Positions 21,842-33,173 of a DNA stretch of 64,000 nucleotides are shown one piece after another; position 1 is the stretch's first letter; each line of letters starts with the position of its first letter. The stretch spans positions 93,749,461-93,813,460 of the forward strand of contig CM044307.1 in the NCBI GenBank assembly GCA_024291935.2, given 5' to 3'. The position numbers and the translations under genes are program-made. This stretch comes from Okapia johnstoni (lineage: Eukaryota > Chordata > Mammalia > Artiodactyla > Giraffidae). The notes under the pieces were generated by a model that saw nothing but the letters and a program-made list of their open reading frames with translations, had not been told where the DNA came from and ran no database searches.

Positions 21842-23703
21842 TAACAAAGCACAGATTGTTTTTAACTCTGTTTTCACTTTAGTAGGTTGTTTGCATGTTT
21901 CTTGGTTCACTAACTGTAGAGTAAGCACTGCCCACTGATAGTAACCTCACAATGCTTTGGCAGATGCTCAGTGCACTTAGCGAGACTTGCTAATTTAATT
22001 CCTATTAGCAAGTAAATAATTCTATACATCTTACTAATGTTTAAGATATACAGAAACTGTTTATCTTTCTAACACCAGCCATGTCCTTTATTTTTTAAAA
22101 TAGAAGAACATGGATTATGTCTCAGTATTATTCCTTCACCCTTCAGTGGAATCTGATTGACTTGTTGGTATAGTATTCTATTATAGCTCCAAAATAAAGA
22201 TTTTTTAAAAGAAATAAATGCAATTTTATCATAATAAAAAAAGTAATACCTTTATTTTAATAGTCTTCTGCATTGCAGGCAGATTCTTTACCATCTGAGC
22301 CACCAGAGAAGTCCATATGCTTTAAATTAAGGACTAAATGCTTCCTTATATATAATATGTATATCTATGTGTAATAATATATTTAGGAGAAAGTATTTTG
22401 CATATGGTAAATTGGACCTACTAACTAATGGCAACTCATAGTTAGTGAATGACTTTCTTGAAAGCAATTGGAACTCTGTGATTTATTGAACACAATGGGA
22501 TAAAAACAAGACTTTTTACATTTTCTCTTTTAGTGTTATACTCTAAGGTTCTCAACATTTTCTATTACAGCTTGCTGAAGTGCATCAATAAATCTTTACA
22601 TTTTACTTGCAATGTTATTTTATCTTCCTCTTGGATGTTTGCTCATTCTTCATCCTTTTGAGAAATTTTTAAAGGCTATTTTCCCCCTAAGATTGCCTGC
22701 TACAGCTGATGACGGAAAAAGATATGTACAAAACAGAAAATAGAAGGACAGGAGGGCTATTACATATGGTTCAGTCACATTAGCTTAGATCAAAAGTGCT
22801 TATTCTGTTTTTTACCCCTTACGGCACCTGGTCCTTGGAGCTGACTTTAGAAAGACTAACCACAAGCTCAGTGAGACAGTTAAAGTTCATGGTTAAATTT
22901 CTCAGAGCTTGAATGGAACCACATCTTAAAGGACAAGCTCAAGTACCAAGCCTTGGTACTAGTGAGATAAATATGCAAAGATTTGCACATTGGGAGATAG
23001 AATTCCATGACAAAAAGGACAACCACTTTAATATGTAGTTAAAAGTCAATATTTATAGAGATGATTACAAAAATAAGACTCCAACAGAAAAGGCCTTGAT
23101 AGATTTTAAGCTATTTCAGCACAGGGTTTGGGTTGCCCTTTATTAGTAGAACAAGTCCGTAGCTGTTTGTGACATGATTGAAGGGGCTGGTTTATGCTGC
23201 ATCACTCTTACTCTTCTCTATTCCTGAGTATTCAGCCAGCTAGGATGTACCCCCAGGCCTGCCAGTCTCCACAAGCAATGAAGTCACGTTAACATAAATA
23301 CCTGCATCTTGCTGCTTGCGGGTGCTCACCTGCACAACTGGGGACCACAGCCTTTTTCCTGTTCTCATTGCAAATATCCCTTGTTGATTTCTAGGCATCC
23401 CTGGGAAAGTTCTCAGGAGATCTGAAGAACAAGGCCATTAATCTGCTTGTGTCTCTTTGCTGTCTGCTGCCTATGAGTCACCCAGAGAAGCATCTCACCA
23501 CTGTCACTCTCCGGGGCTGTGCTGAATGTCCCAGGCCTTCTGTTGCCCTTTCCCCAACTGTTCCACGTTTTATCACTTGGGCTCTACTCAGCTTGTATAA
23601 ATCACAAGTCTCAAGGAGCTCCTTCTCAACACAGCCCCTTCCAGCTCCACTTTCAAGCTTCAGCTCTTCACCCATCTCTATCTCCTAAATCCTACCCCTG
23701 CTT

Positions 23704-23705
<2 letters not shown>
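21842..23705. other. Unassigned sequence with a SINE head remnant
   Basis: Apart from a tRNA-head fragment at 22264-22314, this is unique DNA. A good acceptor-like tract before 23395 opens a 98-codon frame to 23688 with no supporting donor; not called. Confidence 0.45.
22264..22314 (-). mobile_element. Bov-tA SINE head remnant
   Basis: 'tgcattgcaggcagattctttaccatctgagccaccagagaagtcc' is the antisense of the SINE head only. Confidence 0.8.

Positions 23706-23762
<57 letters not shown>
23706..23762. repeat. (CA)28 microsatellite
   Basis: Uninterrupted CA dinucleotides, likely polymorphic. It is translated as a run of TH in a 137-aa frame (23519-23932), which is therefore not evidence of a gene. 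Confidence 0.98.
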
Positions 23763-23764
<2 letters not shown>

Positions 23765-24074
23765 CTTATGTCCTTCATGCAGTTCAGGCACTCAAAGGTC
23801 AAACCTCTTCAGTCTGAAAACAAGAATCCTTTCGCATTTCAGCTTAAGCCAGTGGGTTGGGAGGAGGAGGAAAAAGCCTTGCTCTGTGTCATTTGCTCTG
23901 GTTCCACCATGAATATTCAACCTGATATTTGAGAAAGGGAAAGTCAAAGTGAAGGGGTTGAATAGGGAAAGGAAGTACAAAATAAGAAAGTCAGAAGAGA
24001 AGAACTCAGTCACTGAAGCTTCTTAGAAGATGAAAGGAAACGAAAGGGGCCACAGCAGCCCTGAACAGAACAGA

Positions 24075-24268
24075 GGCTGCGTTTCAAGTCCAGCTGTACC
24101 ACTTATGTGATTTGGGGCAAGTCATCAACATCCTCTGCACCTAACTTTTCTCATCTTCAAACTGGGGATAATCATAGTGTCTACCTCACAAGGTGGGGAT
24201 GAGAATTGAATCAGTTAATCTATGCAAAGTACTTATAGTCATGTAAATATTGGCTATTATTATTATTT
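24075..24268 (+). repeat. MIR SINE
   Basis: 'tgtgatttggggcaagtcatc', 'tctcatcttcaaactggggataatcatagtgtctacctcac' and 'gcaaagtacttatagtc' follow the MIR order over most of its length. Confidence 0.85.
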
Positions 24269-24301
24269 GCCATTGAGGCTACAAATGAATTTTACGTTGT
24301 A

Positions 24302-24573
24302 TGCTGCTGCTGCTGCTAAGTCACTTCAGTCGTGTCCGACTCTGTGCGACCCCATAGACGGCAGCCCAACAGGCTCCGCCGTCCCTGGGATTCTCCAGGC
24401 AAGAATACTGGAGTGGGTTGCCATTTCCCTCTCCAGTGCATGAAAGGGAAAAGTGAAAGTGAAGTGGCTCAGTCGTGTCCGACTCTTAGCAACCCCATGG
24501 ACTGTAGCCTACCAGGCTCCTCCATCCATGGGATTTTCCAGGCAAGAGTACTGGAGTGGGGTGCCATTGCCTT
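24302..24573 (-). mobile_element. Bov-A2 dimeric SINE
   Basis: Two antisense BovA monomers joined head to tail: (GCT)n at 24302-24317 and the first monomer to about 24440, a linker 'tgcatgaaagggaaaagtgaaagtgaagtggc', then the second monomer to 24573. Both retain 'cagtcgtgtccgactct'. The dimer is diagnostic of pecoran ruminants. Confidence 0.93.
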
Positions 24574-25483
24574 TATTTTCCCCTTAATCAGGAGTTAAAT
24601 TAATCGATACTTATCTGTCTGTTTTGAGACCACAATCCACATCTTTCAGAAACACTTGTGTTCACCAGACCATTGAAACAACCCATTCTGCCCAGGATCT
24701 AAATCCCCAACTCAGCTCTCCAAGGCTGCTCTTATGGTTTCTCTGAATTATACAAGCTCCTGGGTTCTTGCCATTCTGCCTCTCCAAGCCTGCCACCTCT
24801 GCCTTCTTTCAGATCAGCTTCCTTTTCTGTCTCTCATCATGAGTAAATTGTAGATGTCTTCTGCTTAGCTGAACTTGAAGTCTTGCCCTCTCTGCATCAG
24901 TCCCCTCTTCTTATCAATGGTACCTTACCATGACAGGAGAGGATATTTGGAGACTAGAAACAGATGGACTATGATGAATACAATATATTGTGCCTTCGCT
25001 CATCTTGGTAACAGGTGGCTGCTCAGTCAGCTGGGGTCTTTTTGAGGACATTTTCCCAGGCCTTCTTCTGACCAAATGCATTCCCTACAGATGGTGACAT
25101 GGCTCCCCAGAGTCCTAAATCAACTTAACAGGAGATGGCAGGGCTCTACTGATTTTGCCTAAGGTCTAATACAAGCATTGGATTTTTAAAATTTTCCTTT
25201 CTAATTCAGGAAAAAAGGAACAAGCCTTATGTGAAAGTCATGTTCACAATGTGGTTTCAAATTCTCTTACACAAAGTCTAAATTTACGTGATTAAATTAG
25301 CATTCATAAATGCAAAGGTAAGAAAGCAAATTAATTTGTTTTTACTGTTGGGAAAGACTAAAGATGGCTTTGGATAATCTAATGTATGAGGTTATTCACT
25401 TTGTCCATCTGATTTCCCTTGTAAAGATTCCTGCTACATCAAAATCGTGGCAAACATATTTGTTATGTTAAGATATATTGGTG
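24574..25483. other. Unassigned sequence
   Basis: No repeat named. Acceptor-like tracts before about 24812 and 25209 have no good donors. Confidence 0.45.
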
Positions 25484-25546
25484 CTGATGTTTGGCAGAAA
25501 CCAACACAATACTGTAAAGCAATTATCCTTCAGTTAAAAAAAAAAT
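25484..25546 (+). mobile_element. Ruminant L1 3' terminus, extremely truncated
   Basis: 'ggcagaaaccaacacaatactgtaaagcaattatcc', then an A-run: the last ~60 bases of ruminant L1 plus tail. Same sequence, in sense, as the antisense L1 ends at 1.8, 17.3 and 40.4 kb. Confidence 0.8.
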
Positions 25547-26033
25547 CTATTTGGGTACTGGTTCACCTTGGTCAGAGATGTTGGCAAGTGCAGTCACCCA
25601 AGGTTAAAACTCCTTTACACTATATTTTGAAACTAACATACTTTCAAACAAATTGTGGCTTATAAGAAAGTATGTATTTGCTTAAAGTTATCTCTGCTTA
25701 TACAGTGTTTTCTGATGCATTTATGCAAGTGTTGATTAAACCCTTTGTGTTGCTTGAATACTTATGATCACTGAATTGTTGGTTAAGGAAATCAAGGAAA
25801 AATGTTCCAAGACCAAGGCATAGACATTTTTGTGGCTTCAAAATAAAAATAATATGACATTATTTAAGACTAGTTAAGAAGTTTATGATATCCACAAAGG
25901 AAATAGCTTATGGGCCTTTTCCAGTTAATTAAAATACTTTAACTATTTTAAATTTTGATTCTTAATATTTAAATATGGGCTTTGGAATGTCTAGAACCAG
26001 CAAGATTCTAAGTGCTAGAAGATAAACTTAAAT

Positions 26034-26036
<3 letters not shown>
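25547..26036. other. Unassigned AT-rich sequence
   Basis: No recognisable feature. Confidence 0.5.

Positions 26037-26101
<65 letters not shown>
26037..26101. repeat. (AT)18 followed by T30
   Basis: AT dinucleotides over 26037-26072 join a homopolymeric T run to 26101. The T run could be the complement of a poly(A) tail, but the sequence to its right matches no element I recognise. Confidence 0.95.
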
Positions 26102-26577
26102 CTGAAAAAGTAGCATATCTATGTTATGGGTGTGTGTACCATTAATCCGGGGCTTCCCTGTGTGACTGTGAGGCAGATGGAAAATGCCTTTGTTGTTCAG
26201 TTGTTGGCAATGCTCTTGGTAAGTACCAATCTGTAGTTGATACATACAAATATGAAATGAATATGTGTCAAAAATTTTATTTAATTCATTAACTAGTGAG
26301 GGAACCAGGAAGATGTTACAACTGGTTTAAAAAAGAGTTTAACTTACAGAGGTTTATATTCTCTATTGTAAATCTCTTTGCCAATGAAGAGGATTCATTG
26401 GCATTGACTGTGGGCATGATGCTTTTTCATATGATCAGCTTTCTAAATGGGCTAGTCAAAGATAACTAAAGGTGAAGATGACTTAATAGTTGAGCTAGGC
26501 CCAACACCAGTTTCTTTTGTTTTTAAAATTTTTGAAGTCATTAACAATTTTTCCTAACATTTATATACGTAATACCT
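26102..26577. other. Unassigned sequence
   Basis: A 15-base SINE-head-like string (ggggcttccctgtgt) at about 26150 has no SINE body after it. Otherwise nothing recognised. Confidence 0.45.
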
Positions 26578-26957
26578 ATTATGAACTGAATTGTGTCCCC
26601 TCAAATTAATATGATGAAGCTCTAGCCCCCAAAGTGACTGTATTTTGAGATAAGGCCTTTAAAAAGGCATTTAAAATTAACTGAGGTTGTACGGGTAGGG
26701 CCCTAATCCAGTATGACTAGTGTCCTTATAAAAAGAGGAAAAAATATTAGGTTTTTTTGCACATCAAGGAAAGGCCAAATGAGGACACAGAAAGAAGTTG
26801 GCTGTCTACAAGCCAAGGAAAGAGGCCTCAGAAGAAAATAAACCTGCCAATACCTTGATCTTGGACTTCGAGCTTCCAGAGCTTTGAGAAAACACATTTC
26901 TGTTGTTTAAAGCCACCAGTCTGGTATTTTGTTATGACAGCCCTAGAAAACTAAGAC
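26578..26957 (+). repeat. MLT1A-type LTR (ERVL-MaLR), solo
   Basis: Long terminal repeat of a mammalian-wide ERVL-MaLR element: 'gaattgtgtcccctcaaatt' near the start, 'gtccttataaaaagagg' (TATA-like region), 'ccttgatcttggacttc' and 'gttatgacagccctagaaaactaagac' at the end. No internal or second LTR is seen, so it is a solo LTR. Confidence 0.85.
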
Positions 26958-27529
26958 AGTTTCTAGGTCTGACGTGGCCGTACCCCTGGGCAACTTCAGT
27001 CATTGCTGTTCTGATGATGTTATCACCACAGTTGAAACTCTTCTTATTCTTATTCAAGACTTCAGGTCCCTTTGGTACCTGCCTGAAGGCATTAGCATCC
27101 TTAGGCCTTTGCCTCTAGGCTCCTTTTCTCTCTCTCTCTTCAAATCCTTCCTTATAAACCAAGAATGTGGAAGTCTTCTAAGGGGATGTTTCTAAGCTTA
27201 TAATGCTTTTTGCCCTAAAAGTTTCCACTGATGGAAATTTCAGCAACACTTAAAAACCCATCATAATAGGAATGACAAGATAAAGAAATCAATGGACACT
27301 AAACAATTTAACTGGTGAAAATTATAAGAAACAGTCATTTAAAGATTGTGTGTAAATTATCCTGAGGGTATACAGCAAATGGAGAAGCATGCATTTAAGG
27401 AAATCTTCTAAATCTTGATATCAACAGCTAGAGTCTGCTATTTCAAACATGACCTGCTCCATCACTGCACCTGTGTTATGAAAATCTACCCAGAGTGCCT
27501 TAATCTGGGCAGGTTTGGCCAAGGAGATT
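26958..27529. other. Unassigned sequence
   Basis: Short pyrimidine tract at 27120-27142. No gene or repeat recognised. Confidence 0.45.
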
Positions 27530-27616
27530 GTAGTTCAGTCACTAAGTCGTGTCTGACTCTGTGACCCCATGGGCTGTAGCACAGCAAGCTTCCCTTTCCT
27601 CCACTGTCTCCTGGAA
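27530..27616 (-). mobile_element. BovB LINE 3' terminal fragment
   Basis: Antisense: 'gtagttcagtcactaagtcgtgtctgactc' to 'cactgtctcctgg'. Only the last ~85 bases of BovB. Confidence 0.85.
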
Positions 27617-29186
27617 GAGATGGCTGCTCCTTTTCTCCCCAGCTCCCAATCTTGGGGTATGGTTTTGTCTCTGGAGGAGCAGGCTGCCAGCATTTCTCAC
27701 TCCTCCTTCCCACCAGCCCCAGCTCTATTTCCTCAGGCAGGCTACTGCCAAGGTTGCCCTGATCCCATCCAGAAAGTCTGTCTCAGGTGTGGAATACCTT
27801 GAACACTGGGGCCTTAACCAAGCCTCCCCAGGAACCTCCTGTAGTAGAAATTCCGCACTAGGAGAGGTGAACTGAGAAGGCCAGAGGCTGTCACTGTAAA
27901 TCTGAATTTGTTTAAATTCCTGTGAGCCAGTTGAAGGCATTACATATAAGTTGAATAATACAATGTTGTCATGATATAACCCATATTATATGGACCACCT
28001 AACTGGGAACTGAGGCAGGAAAAAAAAAACTTTATATAACTAATATTGTTTAAGTCTTCTTTACTTATATATACTTATATATATTTACTTTACATATATA
28101 TATCTTTACTTGTATATATGTGTGTGTGTATGCATTTACTATGCTAAAATTCCAAAATTAAAGACAAATTGATTAAAACAATTCAAAAACAAATTGATGA
28201 AAAAAGTGAATGAAAACAATAAAAACTTTTTAAATCCTTGGTCATTCGTATCTATAACTACACATTTGTATTTTTAAATAAATTAAAACTTTAGACATTG
28301 CACTCAGTGCAGATGAAGAATAGATGAACAGCTTTGATAATTTTAATACAATCTGTAGGAAAGTGCATGAGAAATGAAGGGTTAATTCACTTAATCATCT
28401 AATATATTTTAGAGAGGGCATGCTGGTCTCCTGATCTCTGCTGCAGCTCTCTTTACGGAGCACTGCATTCTGAATACTGAAACACAATACTTCCTGCAAT
28501 TTAAAAATAAAACCATTAGTTCTCTTTGACCCTGTTCCAGGATAATTTGGCTAGAAATTAATAACTGTCAACTGGAGATATTTTGCTGGCATTAAGGCAA
28601 AATGATGCCTGATTCCTCCTTCGGGTCTTCACATCGCACACCACATTTATGTTTGAAGATTAAGTTGTTGGCTGAAGTGGGGAAAAGGATTTTAATTTAC
28701 AAAATAATTACTGCTTTTTCTGAGGTCACGAATTTGGTTTTCTAGATGCTTTAGATGTTTTAAAGTGTTGCCTCCCTTAATAGTTGAGGAACTAGCAAAG
28801 GTAATTGTATGATTTTGGTGATGTTGTAATAAAGGGCTCAGTGTTTTACACTGAACTGAGTTTTCACAAAACATTTAAAAAATTATCTCATGAGTACAAT
28901 GTAAAGCAATAAAAACAAACAAACAAATCAATGATACATCATGTATACCTAATGCCAAAGGTACTGGCATTTTCTTGAAGAAAAGAAACAGACCCTGTAA
29001 GACAAAATTTCAGTTGTGATTTTAATTGTGCACTTTTTCTCCTCTCAGATAATTTATCCTCATCCTACACCTGGCCAAAGAAACAAATTATTTTTTTCTT
29101 TCTTCATACATATTTTCCCGTGCTGTTCATTCATAGTGACAATAGTCCTGAATCCCTGAAAGCTTTGTAGACATCTCAGACTTCCT
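27617..29186. other. Long repeat-poor stretch
   Basis: Low-complexity TATA/TGTA run at about 28065-28130 and (AAAC)n near 28912-28926. The segment 28280-28680 looks like single-copy DNA. No gene recognised. Confidence 0.5.
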
Positions 29187-30206
29187 TACCTGTTTCCAGA
29201 GAAACCTGTATGCAGGTCAAGAAGCAACAGTTTGAACCAGACAAGGAACTGTAATTGGGAAAAGGAGTACAGACTGAATATTGTCACCCTGCTTATTTAA
29301 CTTACATGCAGAGTACATTATGCAAAATGCCAAGCCAGATGAATCACAAGCTGGAATCAAGATTGCTGTGAGAAATACCAATAACCTCAGATATGCAGTT
29401 GATACCACTCTAATGGCAGAAAGTGAAGAGGAACTAAGGAACCTCTTGATGAAAGTCAAAGAGGAGAATAAAAAAGTTGTCTTGAAACTCAACATTCAGA
29501 AAACTAAGATCATGGCATCTGGTCCCATCACTTTATGGTAAATAGATGGGGGAAAAGTGGAAACAGTGACAGATTTTCTTTTGGGGGGCTCTAAAATCAC
29601 TGCAGATGGTGACTGCAGCCATGAAATTTAAAGATGCTTGCTTCTTGGAAGAAAAGCTATGACAAACCTAGACAGCATATTAAAAATCAGAGTCATCACT
29701 TTGCCAACACAGATCTAAGTCAAAGCTACAGTTTTTCCAGTAATCATGTATAGATGGAGTCGGACATGACTGAAGCGACTTAGCAGCAGCAGCAGCATGT
29801 ATGGATGTGAGCATTGAACCATAAAGAAAGCTCAGAGTTGAAGAACTGATGCTTTCAAATTGTAGTGCTAGAGAAGACTTGAGAGTTCCCTGGACAGCAA
29901 GGAGATCAAACCAGTCAATTCTAAAGGAAATCAACCCTGAATTTTCATTGGAAGGACTGATGCTGAAGCTGAAGCTCCAATACTTTGTCTACTTGGTGCA
30001 AAGAGCTGACTCTTTGGAAAAGTCCCTGATGCTGGGAAAGATTGAAGGCAGGAGGAGAAGGGGGTGGTAGAGGATGAGATGGTTGGATGGCATCACTGAC
30101 TTAATGGACATGAGTTTGAGCAAACTCTGGGCAGTAGTGAAGGATAGGAAAGCCTGGTGTGCTGCAGTCCATGGGGTGACAAAGAGTTGGACATGACTTA
30201 GTGACT
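29187..30206 (+). mobile_element. BovB LINE, 5'-truncated in RT
   Basis: Begins at the RT 'aacctgtatgcaggtcaagaagc' segment and ends in an aacaacaaaag tail. The frame 29281-29541 encodes the RT palm, but the catalytic YADD motif reads YAVD (GTT at 29398-29400). A second in-frame stop lies at the AERRR arginine (TGA 29839-29841). A tiny SINE tail is inserted at 29757-29795. The protein would copy BovB RNA at the nick; this copy cannot. Confidence 0.93.
29757..29795 (+). mobile_element. 39-bp BovA tail insertion with TSD
   Basis: Only the last ~39 bases of a BovA SINE (gagtcggacatgactgaag... then AGC repeats) interrupt BovB. The flanks catgtatagatg (29745-29756) and catgtatggatg (29796-29807) differ at one base, and both match the BovB 'catgtatggatg' segment, so they are a target duplication. 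Confidence 0.88.
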
Positions 30207-30744
30207 AAACAACAAAAGAACAAAAGGCTAGAGCCAGCTCTGGTTCCTAAATTCATTGCACATTTTCTTCCATTGCTGTTCAATTGATAAGTCATTCTGC
30301 CATGATATTGAGCAATTTTTTTGCTCATTCAATGGCTCTTACCAAGATGTTACAACAATAGTGTAGTCTGAGATCCTGCAGCTTGATTCTCAGGACCCAT
30401 GAAGATTTAGATAACTTGGGCTCATGAGGTAGCTCTCTTTTGTGTCTTCAGCAAGAGTTGAAAGGACAGATGGAAATGTGCACATGGACCAGCAGTGCCC
30501 TGGAATTCACCTGGATGGTGGCAGTGCCACCTGCATTCCCTGGGACCTCAGACATGATTGGAGACTGAAGTCTGGAGACTAAGCAGCAACAGTTGAACAC
30601 AGAAGAGAGTTGTGGTTGTGCTTGTGTTTCACTTCTGAATCTTCCACTCCAGTTGCACTTTAGCCAGAAGAAGAAATTTGGATGGGCTACTGTTTTAGAT
30701 GGGAAAATGTTTGGATATTGCTACAAGACAAAGCTAGGTTTGTG
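30207..30744. other. Unassigned sequence
   Basis: No gene or repeat recognised. Confidence 0.45.
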
Positions 30745-30912
30745 TTTCATCTCTGCTGTCATTACTAAATGAAATTAGGCAAGTTAGTCAATATGAATCT
30801 CTTTCCTCATTTGTAATATGTGAATAGGAAAACTTTTTTCTCTCCATTTTCATCAGAGACGATCTAATTAAGCTATATAAGGACTAGATAGTAGGCACTC
30901 AACAAGTATCTG
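30745..30912 (+). repeat. MIR SINE, degenerate
   Basis: 'gaaattaggcaagttagtcaatatgaatctctttcctcatttg' and 'agtaggcactcaacaagta' follow MIR. Weak in between. Confidence 0.6.
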
Positions 30913-30944
30913 TAGGCTTCATACTTCCCAGAGATCCAGGGAAT

Positions 30945-31152
30945 GTGCTGTGTTTAGTTGCTCTGTCGTGTCAGACTCTGCGACCCCATGGACTGTAGCC
31001 CGCCAGGCTCCTCCGTCCATGGGGGTTCTCCAGGCAAGAATACTGGAGTGGGCTGCCATGCCCTCCTTCAGGGAATCTTCCCAACCCAGGGATCAAACCC
31101 AGGTCTCCCACATTGCAGGTGGATTCTTTGCTGTCAGAGCCACCAGGGACAT
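30945..31152 (-). mobile_element. Bov-tA SINE with 12-bp TSD
   Basis: Antisense, complete. Direct repeats gatccagggaat (30933-30944) and gatccagtgaat (31153-31164) differ at one base. CpGs in 'cagccgcc'-type positions are partly kept. Confidence 0.93.
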
Positions 31153-31279
31153 GATCCAGTGAATAAGGACAGTTACAGAAAGACTGCTTGGTTAGATTTT
31201 ATACTTGATTTTATGAGACTAGTCTGGCAGCTGGGACTCCTGTGTAGCTAAGACATGCCAGCTCTGTGGTGCTTGATAA

Positions 31280-31480
31280 CTTACCAAGCATTTTCAACCC
31301 AGTGTTTCATTTGATTCTTGCAAAATCCTTGTGGTAGGAGCATGATTGGCACTTTGTATGTCTTTTGTTTAAATCTCATTTAATGTAGATAAGGGGAATG
31401 ATGCTGAGAAAGGTCACCTAGTTTAAAGTCATAGAATTGTCAGGTAGAAAAGCCAGGAGAAAGGCCACATCTTCTGTCTT
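31280..31480 (-). repeat. MIR SINE, antisense
   Basis: 'tcatttgattcttgcaaaatccttgtgg', 'gaaaggtcacctagtttaaagtcatag' follow the MIR complement. Confidence 0.6.
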
Positions 31481-31867
31481 CATTAGGGGGTCTCTCCTGA
31501 GAGGCGGGGGCATGATAGTGCTGTAAGATTCATGGCATTCAGATCAACTTGAACCCACAATTCCTACTTCTCTCATTCCTTTATGAAATATGTGCCTTGC
31601 ATATAAAAAGCATGTTTTTTAATGGACAATTCAGAATTCATTTTAGTGACATTTTTGTAAGCTTGACAATTTACGCTGATTGATTTGTTGTGTCACAAAA
31701 CAAATATAGTTTCTATATTTTCAATTACCATTTGCATTTCCTCTAAGGTTTTATACCAGTCTAGTCATCTAATGAATTAAATTTGCATTTATTTCACTTC
31801 AGAAAGGTGAAAGAATTTCCTATTATAAACAATTTAACTGAAAAACTTAGCATAAATTGAATTCTGG

Positions 31868-31912
31868 CATTTTATTTTAATGGTGTTGGCTATTTTATTT
31901 TAATGGTGTTGG
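31868..31912. repeat. 22-bp tandem duplication
   Basis: cattttattttaatggtgttgg at 31868-31889 is repeated with one change (tattt...) at 31891-31912. Confidence 0.95.
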
Positions 31913-32951
31913 TAAAATAAACAGCAACCTAACTTGATGGGTTTTTTTGCATTTTTTCCATTGAAAAGATTTTAAAGTAATGTTAGCATTTTTTAAAAAT
32001 ACGATTGCACTAAGAGAATTATTCAGATGAGCAGTTACAGTTTTCTGATTTCATTACACGTACCATAAATGATTTCTTTTGGCATGCCTGTTAATATGCA
32101 CTGCTACCTTAAGAAAAGAAAATAAGAAGAAGGTAATGCTTACTGATTAAAAAAAAACAAAAAAACATTGAAAAAAAAAAAGCACTCAAATAAAGGTGTG
32201 GGGAAGGTAGTCATAAACCTAGTATCTCTACCATTTCCCACTCAGAAAATCAGACCTGGTAATGAACTTTGATTGTTCCATTCAATTTCAGCTTGTAGCC
32301 ATAATGAACCAAATTACTCTATAACCCTCATTAATGCTAAATAGCTCTCTTTCTAGCCTCTGGTTTCCTAAATAACTATCCACCCACATCTTGGTTAAGG
32401 ACTTTCCTGTGTGCCTTTATTAATTAATGAATGGTAGCATTCTTCAAAAGATTCTTAAAAAGCCAAAGATCATTTACTGTATTTGGACAAATGCACTGGA
32501 TGTCTGACAGGCCATGAGAATTCCTTACATTCGTCAATCTCCTATTTGGTCACCAGTGTGCAGCATGTCAGTTAGATGGTCTCTGTAGAAGGAAGGAAGC
32601 CTTGTTGATCTCTATAAAAGCCAGAATTGCTGCTCCATCATTCCAACTTAATGGCTGATTTTTATGCTGGAAGAACAGTGCCTATACATTTAAAGCAGTA
32701 AGATCTCTGCAGATTCAACGGAATGCTAAGTGAAACAGAGATGCTTTCATTGCAGACTATAATGAATCAGATACATGAGAAACATAAAAAATTTAAAAAC
32801 TCAAGCCTAAATGTCAAATTGAAGAACAGCAACTCAACTTTTTTTACTATGTTTGATGGGAAAATGTTAGAACCAAATATTGGAATTATCATGCAGAAAT
32901 CCAGAGTCAAATATATTCATTACTCATTTGTCTGCATATTATGAAAATAAA

Positions 32952-32982
32952 CTCTAAAGTAAGTTTTAAGTTTACTTTAGAG
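32952..32982. repeat. Inverted repeat, 11-bp arms, 9-base loop
   Basis: ctctaaagtaa at 32952-32962 and its exact complement ttactttagag at 32972-32982. It could form a hairpin; no known function. Confidence 0.9.
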
Positions 32983-33098
32983 AATGTGTATATGATAATG
33001 AACCGTGATTCATTAATCATGGCTCAGTTCATGATTTAGCAATGGCAAGAAAAGTAGCCTACTATATCAGTAGCTCTAAATTTTACTTTCATTCATGG

Positions 33099-33119
33099 AT
33101 CAATAATAATATTATTGAT
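33099..33119. repeat. Inverted repeat, 9-bp arms, 3-base loop
   Basis: atcaataat (33099-33107) and attattgat (33111-33119) are exact complements. It lies 45 bases upstream of the BovB target duplication. Confidence 0.9.
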
Positions 33120-33173
33120 AGTGATATCAATACCACAATATCAATGGCGATATTATATGTCTATTCAAATAAA

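Larger units (their letters stand above)
31481..33163. other. Long repeat-poor stretch with small internal repeats
   Basis: Looks like single-copy DNA with several TAATTA-like motifs; no gene recognised. Holds a tandem duplication (31868-31912), an inverted repeat (32952-32982) and another at 33099-33119. A candidate for conserved non-coding sequence. Confidence 0.5.

Noticed and set aside
23395..23688. Acceptor-like tract opening a 98-codon plus frame
   Set aside because: No donor or poly(A) signal; low-complexity serine-rich end.
23519..23932. 137-codon frame with a TH repeat
   Set aside because: It is translation of the (CA)28 microsatellite.
26145..26170. SINE-head-like ggggcttccctgtgt
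   Set aside because: No SINE body follows; probably chance.
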